A program made the translations under genes and the position numbers. Below, one piece after another: positions 16,579 to 22,272 of a stretch of 22,272 nucleotides of DNA. Source of the stretch: Acidithiobacillus sulfuriphilus (GTDB taxonomy: Bacteria; Pseudomonadota; Gammaproteobacteria; Acidithiobacillales; Acidithiobacillaceae); NCBI RefSeq assembly GCF_003721225.1, contig NZ_RIZI01000148.1, positions 1 through 22,272 on the forward strand, given 5' to 3'. The notes under the pieces are model-generated. The model was not told the DNA's origin. It ran no database searches and was given only the letters and a program-made list of their open reading frames with translations. How positions within the stretch are numbered: the stretch's first letter is position 1; every line of letters starts with the position of its first letter.

Positions 16579-18294
16579 TCAGTCCAGACGAAAGCGCCTT
16601 TCCGCCGCCCGATACAGGCGCCGCCAGAAGAAGCGGTTGACAGTGATCACGTAGAGGGACATCACGCCGATCCCCAGGGCCACCTTTTCCATCTGCCCGG
16701 ACCCGGTGGCCAGGGTGATATAGGCGCCCAGCCCCGTGGCTACCAGGGTGTGGCTGCCCCAGCTCACCACCTCGGCGACGATACTGGCGTTCCAGGCGCC
16801 GCCGCTGGCGGTGATGGCACCGGTGACGAAACCGGGAAAGATGCCCGGCAGCAGCAGGCGCTTCCATAGCAGCCAGCCTCGCAGGCCGAAGCTGCGCGCC
16901 GCCTCCTTGAGATCCCCGGGCAAAGCCGCCGCCGCGCCGATGACATTGAAGACGATGTACCACTGACTGCCCAGGATCATCAGGGGGCTTACCCAGATGT
17001 TCACGTTCAGATGAAAGGTCAGGATGAGCACCACCACCAGGGGAAAGAGCAGATTGGCCGGGAAGGCAGCCAGAAATTGGGCAAGGCCCTGCACCTGGGC
17101 CGTCAGGCGCGGATTGAGGCCGATTTTGATGCCGATGGGCACCCAGATGAGGGCAGAGAGCAGGACCAGGACAAAGACCCGCAGGGCGGTCACGGCGCCG
17201 AGGTAAAAGACATGGCCGATTTCCGCCCAGGAAAAAAAACGGGGGATGGCGAGGCCGAGTTGCCACAGGGCGGCCAGGAAGAGGACCGCCAGCACCCCGT
17301 AAAACAGACCATCCCGCCAAGCCTTTTGCCCCGCGCTTGGACGCTGCCGCGCCTGCCCGGATGCCGGCGGTAGCAGGCGCACGCTGGCCTCCCACAGGGC
17401 CCGGGGAAGGAGGACGACGAGGCGCATCAGGCGGGTGCGATGAAGGAAATCCAGGACCGCGGACTGGGGTTTCTGCAGGTCGCCGCTCGTTTCGAACTTG
17501 AACTTGTCGGCCCAGGCGACGATGGGCCGAAAGAGCAGAAAGTCGTAGAGAAAGATCACCACGACCATGGTGGCGATGGCCCAGAAGATGGCGCCGAGGT
17601 CCTTGTTCCGAATGGCCAGGGCGATATAGGAGCCGATGCCGGGCACGGCCACCGTCTGGCCGGCGACGGTGATGGCCTCGGCGGCCACCACGAAGAACCA
17701 GCCGCCGGACATGGACATCATGGTGTTCCACAAGAGCCCGGGCACGGAAAAAGGCAATTCCAGCTTCCAAAAGCGCTGCCAGGCATTGAGGCGATAGAGC
17801 CGCGCCGCCTCGTCCAGGTCCTTGGGGAGGGTGGTCAAGCCCTGATACAGGGCAAAGGTCATGTTCCAGACCTGCGAGGTGAAGACCGCGAAGACCACCG
17901 CCAGTTGCACGCCGATGAGGCTGCCGGGGAAAAGGGCCATGAAGCCCGTCACGGTGATGGACAGATAACCGAGGATGGGTACCGACTGCAGGATATCCAG
18001 CAGCGGAACGAGGATCTTCTCCGCATAGCGGTTCTTCGCCGCCAGAGTCGCATAACCCAGGGTGAAAGCGAGGGAGCAGACGACGGCCGTCAGCATCCGC
18101 GAAACCGTGTCCAGGGCGTATTCCGGCAATTCCCAAGGGCTGCTGGAGATGGCGATGCTTTCCCCGAGATGAAAGGGGACCGCCATGCCACGGGAAATGT
18201 GGGCGATGAGGAAAAAGACCGCCAATACCAGCGGGATGGCGATGAGGTCTTGACGATTGGGCATGGGAAAGGCCAAGGAGGACGCGAGCTTCAT
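16579..18294 (-). CDS. ABC transporter permease with two fused permease domains
   Basis: This 571-residue inner membrane protein contains two tandem permease units. Each has its EAA-type loop for ATPase contact: [17 protein letters not shown] in the first half and [17 protein letters not shown] in the second. It matches the duplicated permease of anion ABC systems (COG4986 type), which pairs with an ATPase like the one downstream. About a dozen hydrophobic segments are visible, with a polar linker around residues 280-330. I chose the ATG at 18292-18294, preceded nine bases earlier by GGAG; a GTG at 18307-18309 is a weaker alternative. No periplasmic binding protein is encoded nearby. A promoter with good -35 and -10 boxes lies at 18333-18362. 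Confidence 0.88.
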   Translation of the reverse strand: MKLASSLAFPMPNRQDLIAIPLVLAVFFLIAHISRGMAVPFHLGESIAISSSPWELPEYALDTVSRMLTAVVCSLAFTLGYATLAAKNRYAEKILVPLLDILQSVPILGYLSITVTGFMALFPGSLIGVQLAVVFAVFTSQVWNMTFALYQGLTTLPKDLDEAARLYRLNAWQRFWKLELPFSVPGLLWNTMMSMSGGWFFVVAAEAITVAGQTVAVPGIGSYIALAIRNKDLGAIFWAIATMVVVIFLYDFLLFRPIVAWADKFKFETSGDLQKPQSAVLDFLHRTRLMRLVVLLPRALWEASVRLLPPASGQARQRPSAGQKAWRDGLFYGVLAVLFLAALWQLGLAIPRFFSWAEIGHVFYLGAVTALRVFVLVLLSALIWVPIGIKIGLNPRLTAQVQGLAQFLAAFPANLLFPLVVVLILTFHLNVNIWVSPLMILGSQWYIVFNVIGAAAALPGDLKEAARSFGLRGWLLWKRLLLPGIFPGFVTGAITASGGAWNASIVAEVVSWGSHTLVATGLGAYITLATGSGQMEKVALGIGVMSLYVITVNRFFWRRLYRAAERRFRLD

Positions 18295-18311
18295 GCCGGG
18301 AGACTCCACAT

Positions 18312-18340
18312 TTGGCGGCTGGGACCGCAGTCTTTATACT
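18312..18340 (+). promoter_or_regulatory. Probable promoter for the moaB-like gene
   Basis: TTGGCG (18312-18317) and TATACT (18335-18340) are separated by 17 bases, the ideal sigma-70 spacing. The -10 matches 5 of 6 consensus bases and the -35 matches 3 of 6. The start of transcription would be about 30 bases before the ATG at 18375. The -10 box overlaps the -10 of the opposing promoter. Confidence 0.5.
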
Positions 18341-18362
18341 GATTCGGATCAGGCACTGTAAA
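18333..18362 (-). promoter_or_regulatory. Probable promoter for the ABC importer operon
   Basis: On the minus strand TTTACA (18357-18362) and TATAAA (18333-18338) are spaced by 18 bases. Each matches 5 of 6 sigma-70 consensus positions. The predicted leader to the permease ATG is about 30 bases. The element overlaps the moaB promoter completely at the -10, so polymerase could occupy only one at a time. Confidence 0.55.
18339..18352. repeat. Inverted repeat between overlapping divergent promoters
   Basis: CTGAT-TCGG-ATCAG is a perfect 5-bp inverted repeat at the moaB transcription start and inside the importer promoter spacer. A second dyad, CAGT-N6-ACTG (18328-18341), spans both -10 boxes. 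Either could be an operator. No known regulator is identified. Confidence 0.4.
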
Positions 18363-18374
18363 GGGGTGGAAAAC

Positions 18375-18917
18375 ATGCAGACCAGCAACGCAGCGGGCAC
18401 GGAAAAATCCTTCCACCCCCTCGGTATCGCCATTCTCACCGTCTCCGACACGCGCCAGCCGGAGACGGACAAGTCCGGCGACAAGATCGCCGAACTGGCT
18501 CAGGCCGCCGGCCATCGCATCGCGGCGCGGCGGATCCTGCCCGATGCGGTGCCGGGCCTGCGGGCGCAGTTGCAGGACTGGATCGCCGATCCCGCCATCG
18601 ACGTCATCATCGCCACTGGCGGCACCGGCGTCACCGGCCGCGATGTCACCCCCGAGGCCCTCGCCCCCCTGGTCAGCAAGTCCATCCCCGGCTTCGGCGA
18701 GCTGTTCCGCATGCTCTCCTACCAGGAGATCGGCACCAGCACCATCCAGTCCCGCGCCGAGGCGGCCCTCTGCGATGGCACCCTGGTCTTCCTGCTGCCG
18801 GGCTCCACCGGGGGCGTTCGCCTGGGCATGGAGTCGATCATCGTGCCGCAGTTGGACAACCGTCACCGCCCCTGCAACCTCAACGAACTCCTGCCGCGCA
18901 TCCGCAACGAGCGCTGA
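18375..18917 (+). CDS. moaB: MoaB/MogA-type molybdenum cofactor biosynthesis protein
   Basis: This 180-residue protein has the MoCF_biosynth fold. In the family it acts in adenylylation of molybdopterin (MogA activity), or with less defined function in E. coli MoaB. Visible motifs are [11 protein letters not shown] (17-27), [19 protein letters not shown] (78-96, with the substrate-binding TGGTG), [26 protein letters not shown] and [14 protein letters not shown] chose the ATG at 18375, preceded by a G-rich ribosome site. An upstream in-frame start at 18312 would include promoter sequence. It is divergent from the ABC importer with overlapping promoters, which hints at shared control, perhaps with a molybdoenzyme or oxyanion supply. 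Confidence 0.88.
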   Translation: MQTSNAAGTEKSFHPLGIAILTVSDTRQPETDKSGDKIAELAQAAGHRIAARRILPDAVPGLRAQLQDWIADPAIDVIIATGGTGVTGRDVTPEALAPLVSKSIPGFGELFRMLSYQEIGTSTIQSRAEAALCDGTLVFLLPGSTGGVRLGMESIIVPQLDNRHRPCNLNELLPRIRNER

Positions 18918-18931
18918 GGTGAGCACCGCCC

Positions 18932-18954
18932 GTAGGAGCGGCCCACGGCCGCGA
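18932..18954. repeat. REP-like palindromic element (GTAG type)
   Basis: GTAGGAGCGGCC-CAC-GGCCGCGAC has the GTAG-headed foot and GCGGCC/GGCCGC stem of REP elements known from pseudomonads, Stenotrophomonas and relatives, which are mobilised by RAYT transposases. It lies in the 95-base gap (18918-19012) between moaB and the methyltransferase gene. It could also act as a transcript stabiliser or terminator. No RAYT gene is in the window. Confidence 0.6.
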
Positions 18955-19012
18955 CCCGCCTGCTCACCCGCCACCAACGCGACAATGGGTAGCTGCCTGC
19001 AGAGCGGACCCC

Positions 19013-19549
19013 ATGACTGACGACCGCCACGCCCATTGGCAAGCCTGTTACGCCGAGGCCGCGCCGACGGCACCGGAAGCGCTCCCCTTCCTCATCGCCC
19101 ACGCCCAGGAACTCCCCGCCAGCGGGAGCGCCCTCGATCTCGCCTGCGGCCGGGGCGGCAACGCCCTCTTCCTCGCCCGCCGCGGCCTGCGGACCGCCGC
19201 CTGGGACTACGCCGCAAGCGCCATCGCCGGCCTCGCCCGGGCAGCCACCGGCCTCCCCCTGCAGGCCGAATGCCGGGACGTCATCGCCCAGCCCCCCGCC
19301 TCGGAATCCTTCGACGTCATCGTCGTCGCCCACTTCCTGCATCGGCCGCTCTTTCCCGCCCTCGCCGCCGCCCTGCGTCCCGGCGGCCTGCTCTTCTATG
19401 AAACCTGGCGCGGCCCCTACGCCGGCCGCGGCCCCCGGAATCCCGCCTTCCGCCTCGCCCCCGGCGAACTGGCCAGCGCCTTCCCCATCCTCACCCTTTT
19501 GCAAATTCAGGAAGACACGGACCGCGCCGCCGCCCTCTGGCGGCGCTGA
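19013..19549 (+). CDS. Small SAM-dependent methyltransferase (class I)
   Basis: This 178-residue cytoplasmic protein has a Rossmann-type methyltransferase fold. Motif I, ALDLACGRGGNALFLARRG, is at 40-58, followed by WDYAASAI (acidic end of the second strand), FDVIVVAHFLHRPLF (motif IV) and LRPGGLLFYETW (motif post-IV). It resembles the TehB/thiopurine-type small-molecule methyltransferases. The substrate cannot be deduced. The ATG at 19013 lacks a strong ribosome site, and the gene has very high GC and no operon partner. It is convergent with the integron integrase, whose stop is only five bases beyond its TGA. Confidence 0.8.
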   Translation: MTDDRHAHWQACYAEAAPTAPEALPFLIAHAQELPASGSALDLACGRGGNALFLARRGLRTAAWDYAASAIAGLARAATGLPLQAECRDVIAQPPASESFDVIVVAHFLHRPLFPALAAALRPGGLLFYETWRGPYAGRGPRNPAFRLAPGELASAFPILTLLQIQEDTDRAAALWRR

Positions 19550-19554
19550 TCTGT

Positions 19555-20542
19555 TTACATATCCAGCGGGCTGATGACGCCGCGTCCGCCTTTGTTGAGC
19601 ACGTGGGTGTAAATCATCGTCGTGGAGACATCCTTGTGCCCCAGCAGCTCCTGAACCGTCCGGATATCGTAGCCCGCTTGCAGCAGGTGTGTCGCAAAGG
19701 AATGGCGCAGCACATGGGGCGTCACCGGCTTGACGATCTCTGCGCGACTCGCCGCCGTCCGGATGGCGCGCTGTACGGAAGCCTCATAAATATGGTGTCG
19801 CCGCTGCGCCCCCGTGCGCGGATCGCGGCTTAGAGCGGGTGACGGAAAAACATACTGCCAACCCCAGGCACGCGCACTGGACGGATATTTGACCGCCAGC
19901 GCATCGGGCAGATACACCTCCCCCAGCCCGGCCTCCAAATCGCCGTCATGCAGCAGCTTGGCTTTCTCCATTTGTTTTTTAAGGGGCAGCAGCATGTTCT
20001 CCGGCAATACCGTCACCCGGTCTTTGCCGCCCTTGCCATCCCGAATGATGATTTCCCGACGCTCGAACTCCACGTCCTTTACCCGGAGCCGCAACCCCTC
20101 CAACAAGCGCATGCCGGTTCCATAGAGCAGGCTGGCCACCAGCCACATGGTCCCCGAGAGTTCATGCAGCAACGCCCGCGCTTCGCCGGGGGTCAGCACC
20201 GTAGGCAAGTGTTGCGAAGGCTTGGCGCTGGTGATGTCGTCCAGCCAGCCAGGGCAGGTCTACATCGAGCACCTGCTTATAAAGGAAAAGCAACGCCGCC
20301 TTGGCCTGATTTTGCGTGGAGGACGACACCTTGCGCTCCACCGCCAGATAGCTGAGGAAGGCCTCGATCTCTGCGGCCCCCATCCCTTTGGGATGCCGCT
20401 TGTGGTGAAAGAGGATGAAGCGCCGCGCCCAGTCCGTATAGGCCTCTTCGGTGCGGATGCTGTAGTGCAACGCCCTGACCCGGGCACGCACCTGGTCCAG
20501 GAGTTTGGGCGGGGAATTGGGGGCTGGCTGGCTGCTTTTCAT
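19555..20542 (-). pseudogene. intI: Integron integrase IntI, disrupted by a 4-base frameshift
   Basis: This is a tyrosine recombinase of the integron class. From ATG 20540-20542 the N-terminal core-binding domain reads [22 protein letters not shown], then [31 protein letters not shown]. The frame breaks just after VDLPWL at a CCAG x3 tandem repeat (20241-20252). Removing one 4-base unit restores WLDDITSAK...[14 protein letters not shown] and a protein of about 327 residues, normal for IntI. The C-terminal part keeps the catalytic residues (Arg in [41 protein letters not shown] with Tyr). It also keeps the IntI-specific patch around [20 protein letters not shown]. Either the gene is recently inactivated, it is switched by slippage, or the read has an error there. 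It faces away from the cassettes, as in typical integrons. Confidence 0.88.
20241..20252. repeat. CCAG tandem repeat at the intI frameshift
   Basis: Three perfect CCAG units (CTGG on the coding strand) lie at the point where the intI frame is lost. Two units would keep the reading frame and the conserved WLDDI sequence, so the third is an apparent slippage duplication. Confidence 0.8.
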
Positions 20543-20669
20543 CCGTGAAATATTAGGCTGTCCTAAATTTTTGAGCAAGGGGTGTTATGCCGTAGATACA
20601 GCATGTTGCTTTTGTTCCAAATTGCATTAGTCATCTATCGTGTGGTAGTGTCTTGTGATCTAATTTATG
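20543..20669 (+). other. Integron attI-containing region between intI and the first cassette
   Basis: This 127-base AT-rich non-coding stretch runs from the intI start codon to the first cassette boundary, which I place within GTTATGC at 20669-20675 (G|TTATGC). The same octamer GTTATGCC also occurs at 20584-20591 in the same orientation, and may be an accessory integrase-binding direct repeat as in attI1. The region should also carry the intI promoter and the cassette promoter. TTGCTT (20606-20611) and TAATTT (20661-20666) are only weak elements. I saw no LexA-type box. Exact attI limits cannot be set from one sequence. Confidence 0.6.
20553..20566. repeat. Inverted repeat upstream of intI
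   Basis: TTAGG-CTGT-CCTAA is a perfect 5-bp inverted repeat located 11 bases upstream of the intI ATG. It could be an operator or an integrase-binding element of attI. TTAGG resembles the TTAGGC core of recombination sites. Confidence 0.4.
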
Positions 20670-21171
20670 TTATGCCTCAGGAGAACTCAGATGAAGCCAC
20701 GAATTAGCCTCATTACGCTCGGCGTCGATGACTTGGAAGAGTCGCTACGCTTTTATCGCGATGGCCTTGGTCTGGAGACGCAAGGAATCATAGGAACAGA
20801 ATTTGAGTACGGCGCAGTTGCTTTCTTTGATTTGCAAGCGAATCTGAAGCTCGCACTCTACCCGCGAAAGAGTCTTGCAAAAGACTCAGGATTGCCGTTG
20901 GGAACTCCAAGTGCACTGGGGTTCAGCATTGGACACAACGTTTCTTCCAAAGCAGAGGTCAATCAGGTGATGGAGCAGGCCAAGAATGCCGGGGCTGTTA
21001 TCGTAAAACCTGCTCAAGACACTTTTTGGGGCGGTTACGCAGGCTATTTCCAAGACCCCAATGGCCACCTGTGGGAAATTGCGTGGAACCCGCAGTGGCC
21101 TATCCCAGAGTGAGGCATAACATGGCGGTCAAGCGGGACGCGCAAAAAGCCGCGCGCCCCTTACCTTTACG
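20670..21171 (+). mobile_element. Integron gene cassette 1 (VOC protein)
   Basis: A 502-base unit bounded by the recombination points G|TTATGC at 20669/20670 and 21171/21172. It contains one gene in the cassette orientation, with its start codon 21 bases from the boundary, and ends in a 63-base attC site. Base composition is clearly AT-richer than the upstream chromosome. Confidence 0.85.
20691..21113 (+). CDS. VOC (glyoxalase/bleomycin-resistance fold) family protein, cassette-borne
   Basis: This 140-residue protein belongs to the vicinal oxygen chelate superfamily. It opens with the family pattern ISLITLGVDDLEESLRFYRDGLGL and ends with GYAGYFQDPNGHLWEIAWNP, whose Glu is the typical last metal ligand. 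The usual first metal-binding His is replaced in the TLGV stretch, so the metal site may be altered. The family includes glyoxalases, dioxygenases and antibiotic-binding or -modifying proteins, and the substrate here is unknown. I chose the ATG at 20691 because AGGAG (20679-20683) lies seven bases upstream. An in-frame start at 20667 would read across the attI boundary. The TGA is one base before the attC site. Confidence 0.88.
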   Translation: MKPRISLITLGVDDLEESLRFYRDGLGLETQGIIGTEFEYGAVAFFDLQANLKLALYPRKSLAKDSGLPLGTPSALGFSIGHNVSSKAEVNQVMEQAKNAGAVIVKPAQDTFWGGYAGYFQDPNGHLWEIAWNPQWPIPE

Positions 21172-21177
21172 TTATGC
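21115..21177 (+). other. attC recombination site of cassette 1
   Basis: R'' GCATAAC (21115-21121) and R' GTTATGC (21171-21177) are perfect complements 63 bases end to end. Inside, AAGCGGGACGCGC pairs imperfectly with GCGCGCCCCTT around an AAAAAGCC loop. The unpaired C and A give the extrahelical bases that orient integrase on the folded bottom strand. Crossover is expected at G|TTATGC. Confidence 0.88.
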
Positions 21178-21680
21178 GCCCATTATCAGATAGGAGTCTT
21201 TTATGAATGCAAAGTATTCTGGGCAGTGTCTTTGTGGGGAAATCAGCTATTCAGTTGATATTGAGCCAATGTTTACTGGAAATTGTCATTGCAAAGACTG
21301 TCAAAGATCATCAGGCAGTGCATTCATTCCGGCGATGATTTTCCCTGAAAAAAATGTTGTTGTTTCAGGCGAAGTAAAATATTTCGAGTCTCAGGCAGAC
21401 AGCGGAAATATGCACAAAAGAGGTTTCTGCCCGAATTGTGGTTCTCAATTGTTCGCACGGTTCAGCAATATGCCAGGAGTGCTGGGTATAAAGGCTGGAA
21501 CTTTAGATGACTCATCGAATTATGTTCCAAAGTTAGATTTCCATGTAGGTAGTGCTGCACCTTGGGACTTTATGAACCCAGAGCTACCTAAAAAGCAAGG
21601 GGCAGCACAAAGCTAACGATAGTGCATAACCTGTCGTTCGAGCGGGACGCCGCAAAAGCCCGGCGCCCCTCAACTTTACG
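21172..21680 (+). mobile_element. Integron gene cassette 2 (GFA-family protein)
   Basis: A 509-base unit between the crossover points of the first and second attC sites. It carries one plus-strand gene starting 31 bases from the boundary with its own ribosome site, then ends in a 63-base attC. It is AT-richer than the chromosome. Confidence 0.86.
21203..21616 (+). CDS. GFA-family (glutathione-dependent formaldehyde-activating type) zinc protein, cassette-borne
   Basis: This 137-residue protein has the GFA/CENP-V fold signature. CLCGEISYS holds Cys9 and Cys11, CHCKDCQRSSGSAF holds Cys28, Cys30 and Cys33, and FCPNCGSQLFARF holds Cys76 and Cys79. These are the ligands of the two structural/catalytic zinc sites. 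The family name comes from an enzyme proposed to join formaldehyde to glutathione, but most members are uncharacterised and that activity is disputed. It is a common cargo of chromosomal integron cassettes. The ATG at 21203 has AGGAG (21192-21196) six bases upstream. The last seven residues (QGAAQS region) run almost to the attC site. Confidence 0.92.
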   Translation: MNAKYSGQCLCGEISYSVDIEPMFTGNCHCKDCQRSSGSAFIPAMIFPEKNVVVSGEVKYFESQADSGNMHKRGFCPNCGSQLFARFSNMPGVLGIKAGTLDDSSNYVPKLDFHVGSAAPWDFMNPELPKKQGAAQS

Positions 21681-21686
21681 TTAGGC
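21624..21686 (+). other. attC recombination site of cassette 2
   Basis: R'' GCATAAC (21624-21630) and R' GTTAGGC (21680-21686) bound a 63-base site, the same length as the first attC. The inner arms GAGCGGGACGCCG and CGGCGCCCCTC pair with an extra C and A on one side around AAAAGCC. That is the same extrahelical layout as attC 1, and the right end CTTTACGTTA is also shared. The outer arms have one mismatch because the R' box comes from the neighbouring cassette. Confidence 0.87.
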
Positions 21687-22272
21687 ATGGAGATACGCCT
21701 TGGTATCAATCACCGTTGAAGAAAACTCTTGGGGTAGCAGATTCCTCATCTTTTCCGTCCCACTTCCAAATCATCCGCCCGTGTTCATGTCCATGAAGGT
21801 CACCGAATACAACAGTGACAAGTCTGGGGTCGTGATCGTGGATTCCGAAAAGTTTCTCCAACTCTGGCGAAATGAGCCATACAGCATTCATCGGGAGCAG
21901 GCGAACGGCAACCCAGAGACATGGCCAAATGACTATAAGTATTTGGCCGCAGCCAAGGGTTTTTCCCACGGCTATGACAATCCAGTCCCCCTCGCACATG
22001 TGTCGCATGGCAAGGGCACTCGAACTATTGTTTCTTACAAGTTCTTGTGGTTTGGAAGATGTGAGCGCCAAGAGCAATTTCATCACGTTGGCTTCACGAA
22101 CGGCGTTACCAGAACCATCTGGTTGCTAAGCCAGGGCTGCGCTGCGTTTCCAATTGAATGCGAAATGCCCGGGGCACGAGAGCTACCCCCCGGTGTCAGG
22201 GTAGTTGTCGCCTCTCTGAAATGGAGTCAGGCGTAGGGTGGGGGCGGAAAGTGGATTATCGAGATGAAACAT
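21681..22272 (+). mobile_element. Integron gene cassette 3 (incomplete in window)
   Basis: It begins at the crossover point of the second attC (G|TTAGGC) and contains one plus-strand gene. No attC is recognisable in the 36 bases after its stop at 22236, so the 3' end lies beyond the window. Confidence 0.7.
21700..22236 (+). CDS. Cassette protein resembling plasmid fertility-inhibition factors (tentative)
   Basis: This is a 178-residue soluble protein with no signal or membrane segment. Blocks such as VVIVDSEKFLQLWRNEPYSIH, NGNPETWPNDYKY, NPVPLAHV, and NGVTRTIWLL followed by GCAAFPIEC recall, from memory, proteins annotated as the plasmid fertility inhibition factor family (FiwA-like). Those reduce conjugative transfer of co-resident plasmids. 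I cannot verify the match, so the function is tentative. The start is TTG (21700-21702): GGAG at 21689-21692 lies seven bases upstream, and an in-frame stop at 21682-21684 excludes earlier starts. Otherwise a start at GTG 21781 or ATG 21787 would delete the first 27-29 residues. A short ATG frame at 21687 ends after ten codons. Confidence 0.65.
   Translation: MVSITVEENSWGSRFLIFSVPLPNHPPVFMSMKVTEYNSDKSGVVIVDSEKFLQLWRNEPYSIHREQANGNPETWPNDYKYLAAAKGFSHGYDNPVPLAHVSHGKGTRTIVSYKFLWFGRCERQEQFHHVGFTNGVTRTIWLLSQGCAAFPIECEMPGARELPPGVRVVVASLKWSQA

Noticed and set aside
15217..16869. Plus-strand open frame (550 codons) opposite the ABC ATPase
   Set aside because: Antisense shadow without domain similarity; the opposite strand encodes a complete ABC ATPase.
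16193..18484. Minus-strand open frame (763 codons) across the ABC genes in another frame
   Set aside because: Pro/Arg/Gly-rich out-of-frame reading of the permease and ATPase, which both have clear motifs in their own frames.
20543..20669. LexA box upstream of intI
   Set aside because: No CTGT-N8-ACAG type sequence is visible, so SOS control of intI cannot be claimed.
21706..22086. Minus-strand open frame opposite the third cassette gene
   Set aside because: Against cassette orientation and without a convincing ribosome site; the plus-strand gene has a better start and full length.
1..22272. CRISPR arrays, tRNA or rRNA genes, and insertion sequences
   Set aside because: No regularly spaced repeats, no tRNA-like cloverleaf that I could identify, no rRNA sequence, and no transposase with flanking inverted repeats were found.

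Overview
This looks like the chromosome of a GC-rich proteobacterium. The order topA-smg-dprA-LysM / def-fmt-rsmB-DUF4390-ntrY-ntrX is the conserved housekeeping neighbourhood of gamma- and beta-proteobacteria, often close to oriC. The exported DsrE-family protein, the FdxA ferredoxin and the transport genes would suit a sulfur-oxidising acidophile such as an Acidithiobacillus relative. That assignment is an inference from gene content, not a sequence match.

Layout. Bases 1-113 are the 3' end of an unidentified gene closed by a terminator-like hairpin, followed by an exported DsrE-family protein (229-687). Bases 748-8081 hold eight tightly packed minus-strand genes read LysM > dprA > smg > topA > fdxA > minC > minD > minE. 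They face away from six overlapping plus-strand genes, def > fmt > rsmB > DUF4390 > ntrY > ntrX (8172-15138). The two units share the 90-base gap 8082-8171. Two ParB-binding (parS) sequences lie in this block. One is at 2581-2596, on the translation start of minC. The other is at 11055-11070, inside the DUF4390 gene. They suggest the region is origin-proximal and helps nucleate the partition complex.

Bases 15259-18294 encode a two-gene anion-type ABC importer: an ATPase with a C-terminal AAA-associated domain and a duplicated permease. No binding protein is adjacent. The importer is divergent from a MoaB-family molybdenum cofactor gene, and the two appear to use overlapping, mutually exclusive promoters. 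A REP-like element and a small SAM-dependent methyltransferase follow.

From 19555 to the end of the window is a chromosomal integron. It has an intI-type integrase on the minus strand, disrupted by what looks like a 4-base tandem duplication (CCAG x3). An attI-containing region follows, then at least three AT-richer cassettes on the plus strand: a VOC/glyoxalase-fold protein, a GFA-family zinc protein, and a protein with a tentative resemblance to plasmid fertility-inhibition factors. The first two end in closely related 63-base attC sites. The third runs off the window.

The most notable points are the parS site fused to the minC start with a 7-codon upstream ORF, the slippage-type break in intI, the NtrX-like regulator lacking a GAFTGA loop, the histone-like tail on TopA, and the overlapping promoters between moaB and the ABC importer.
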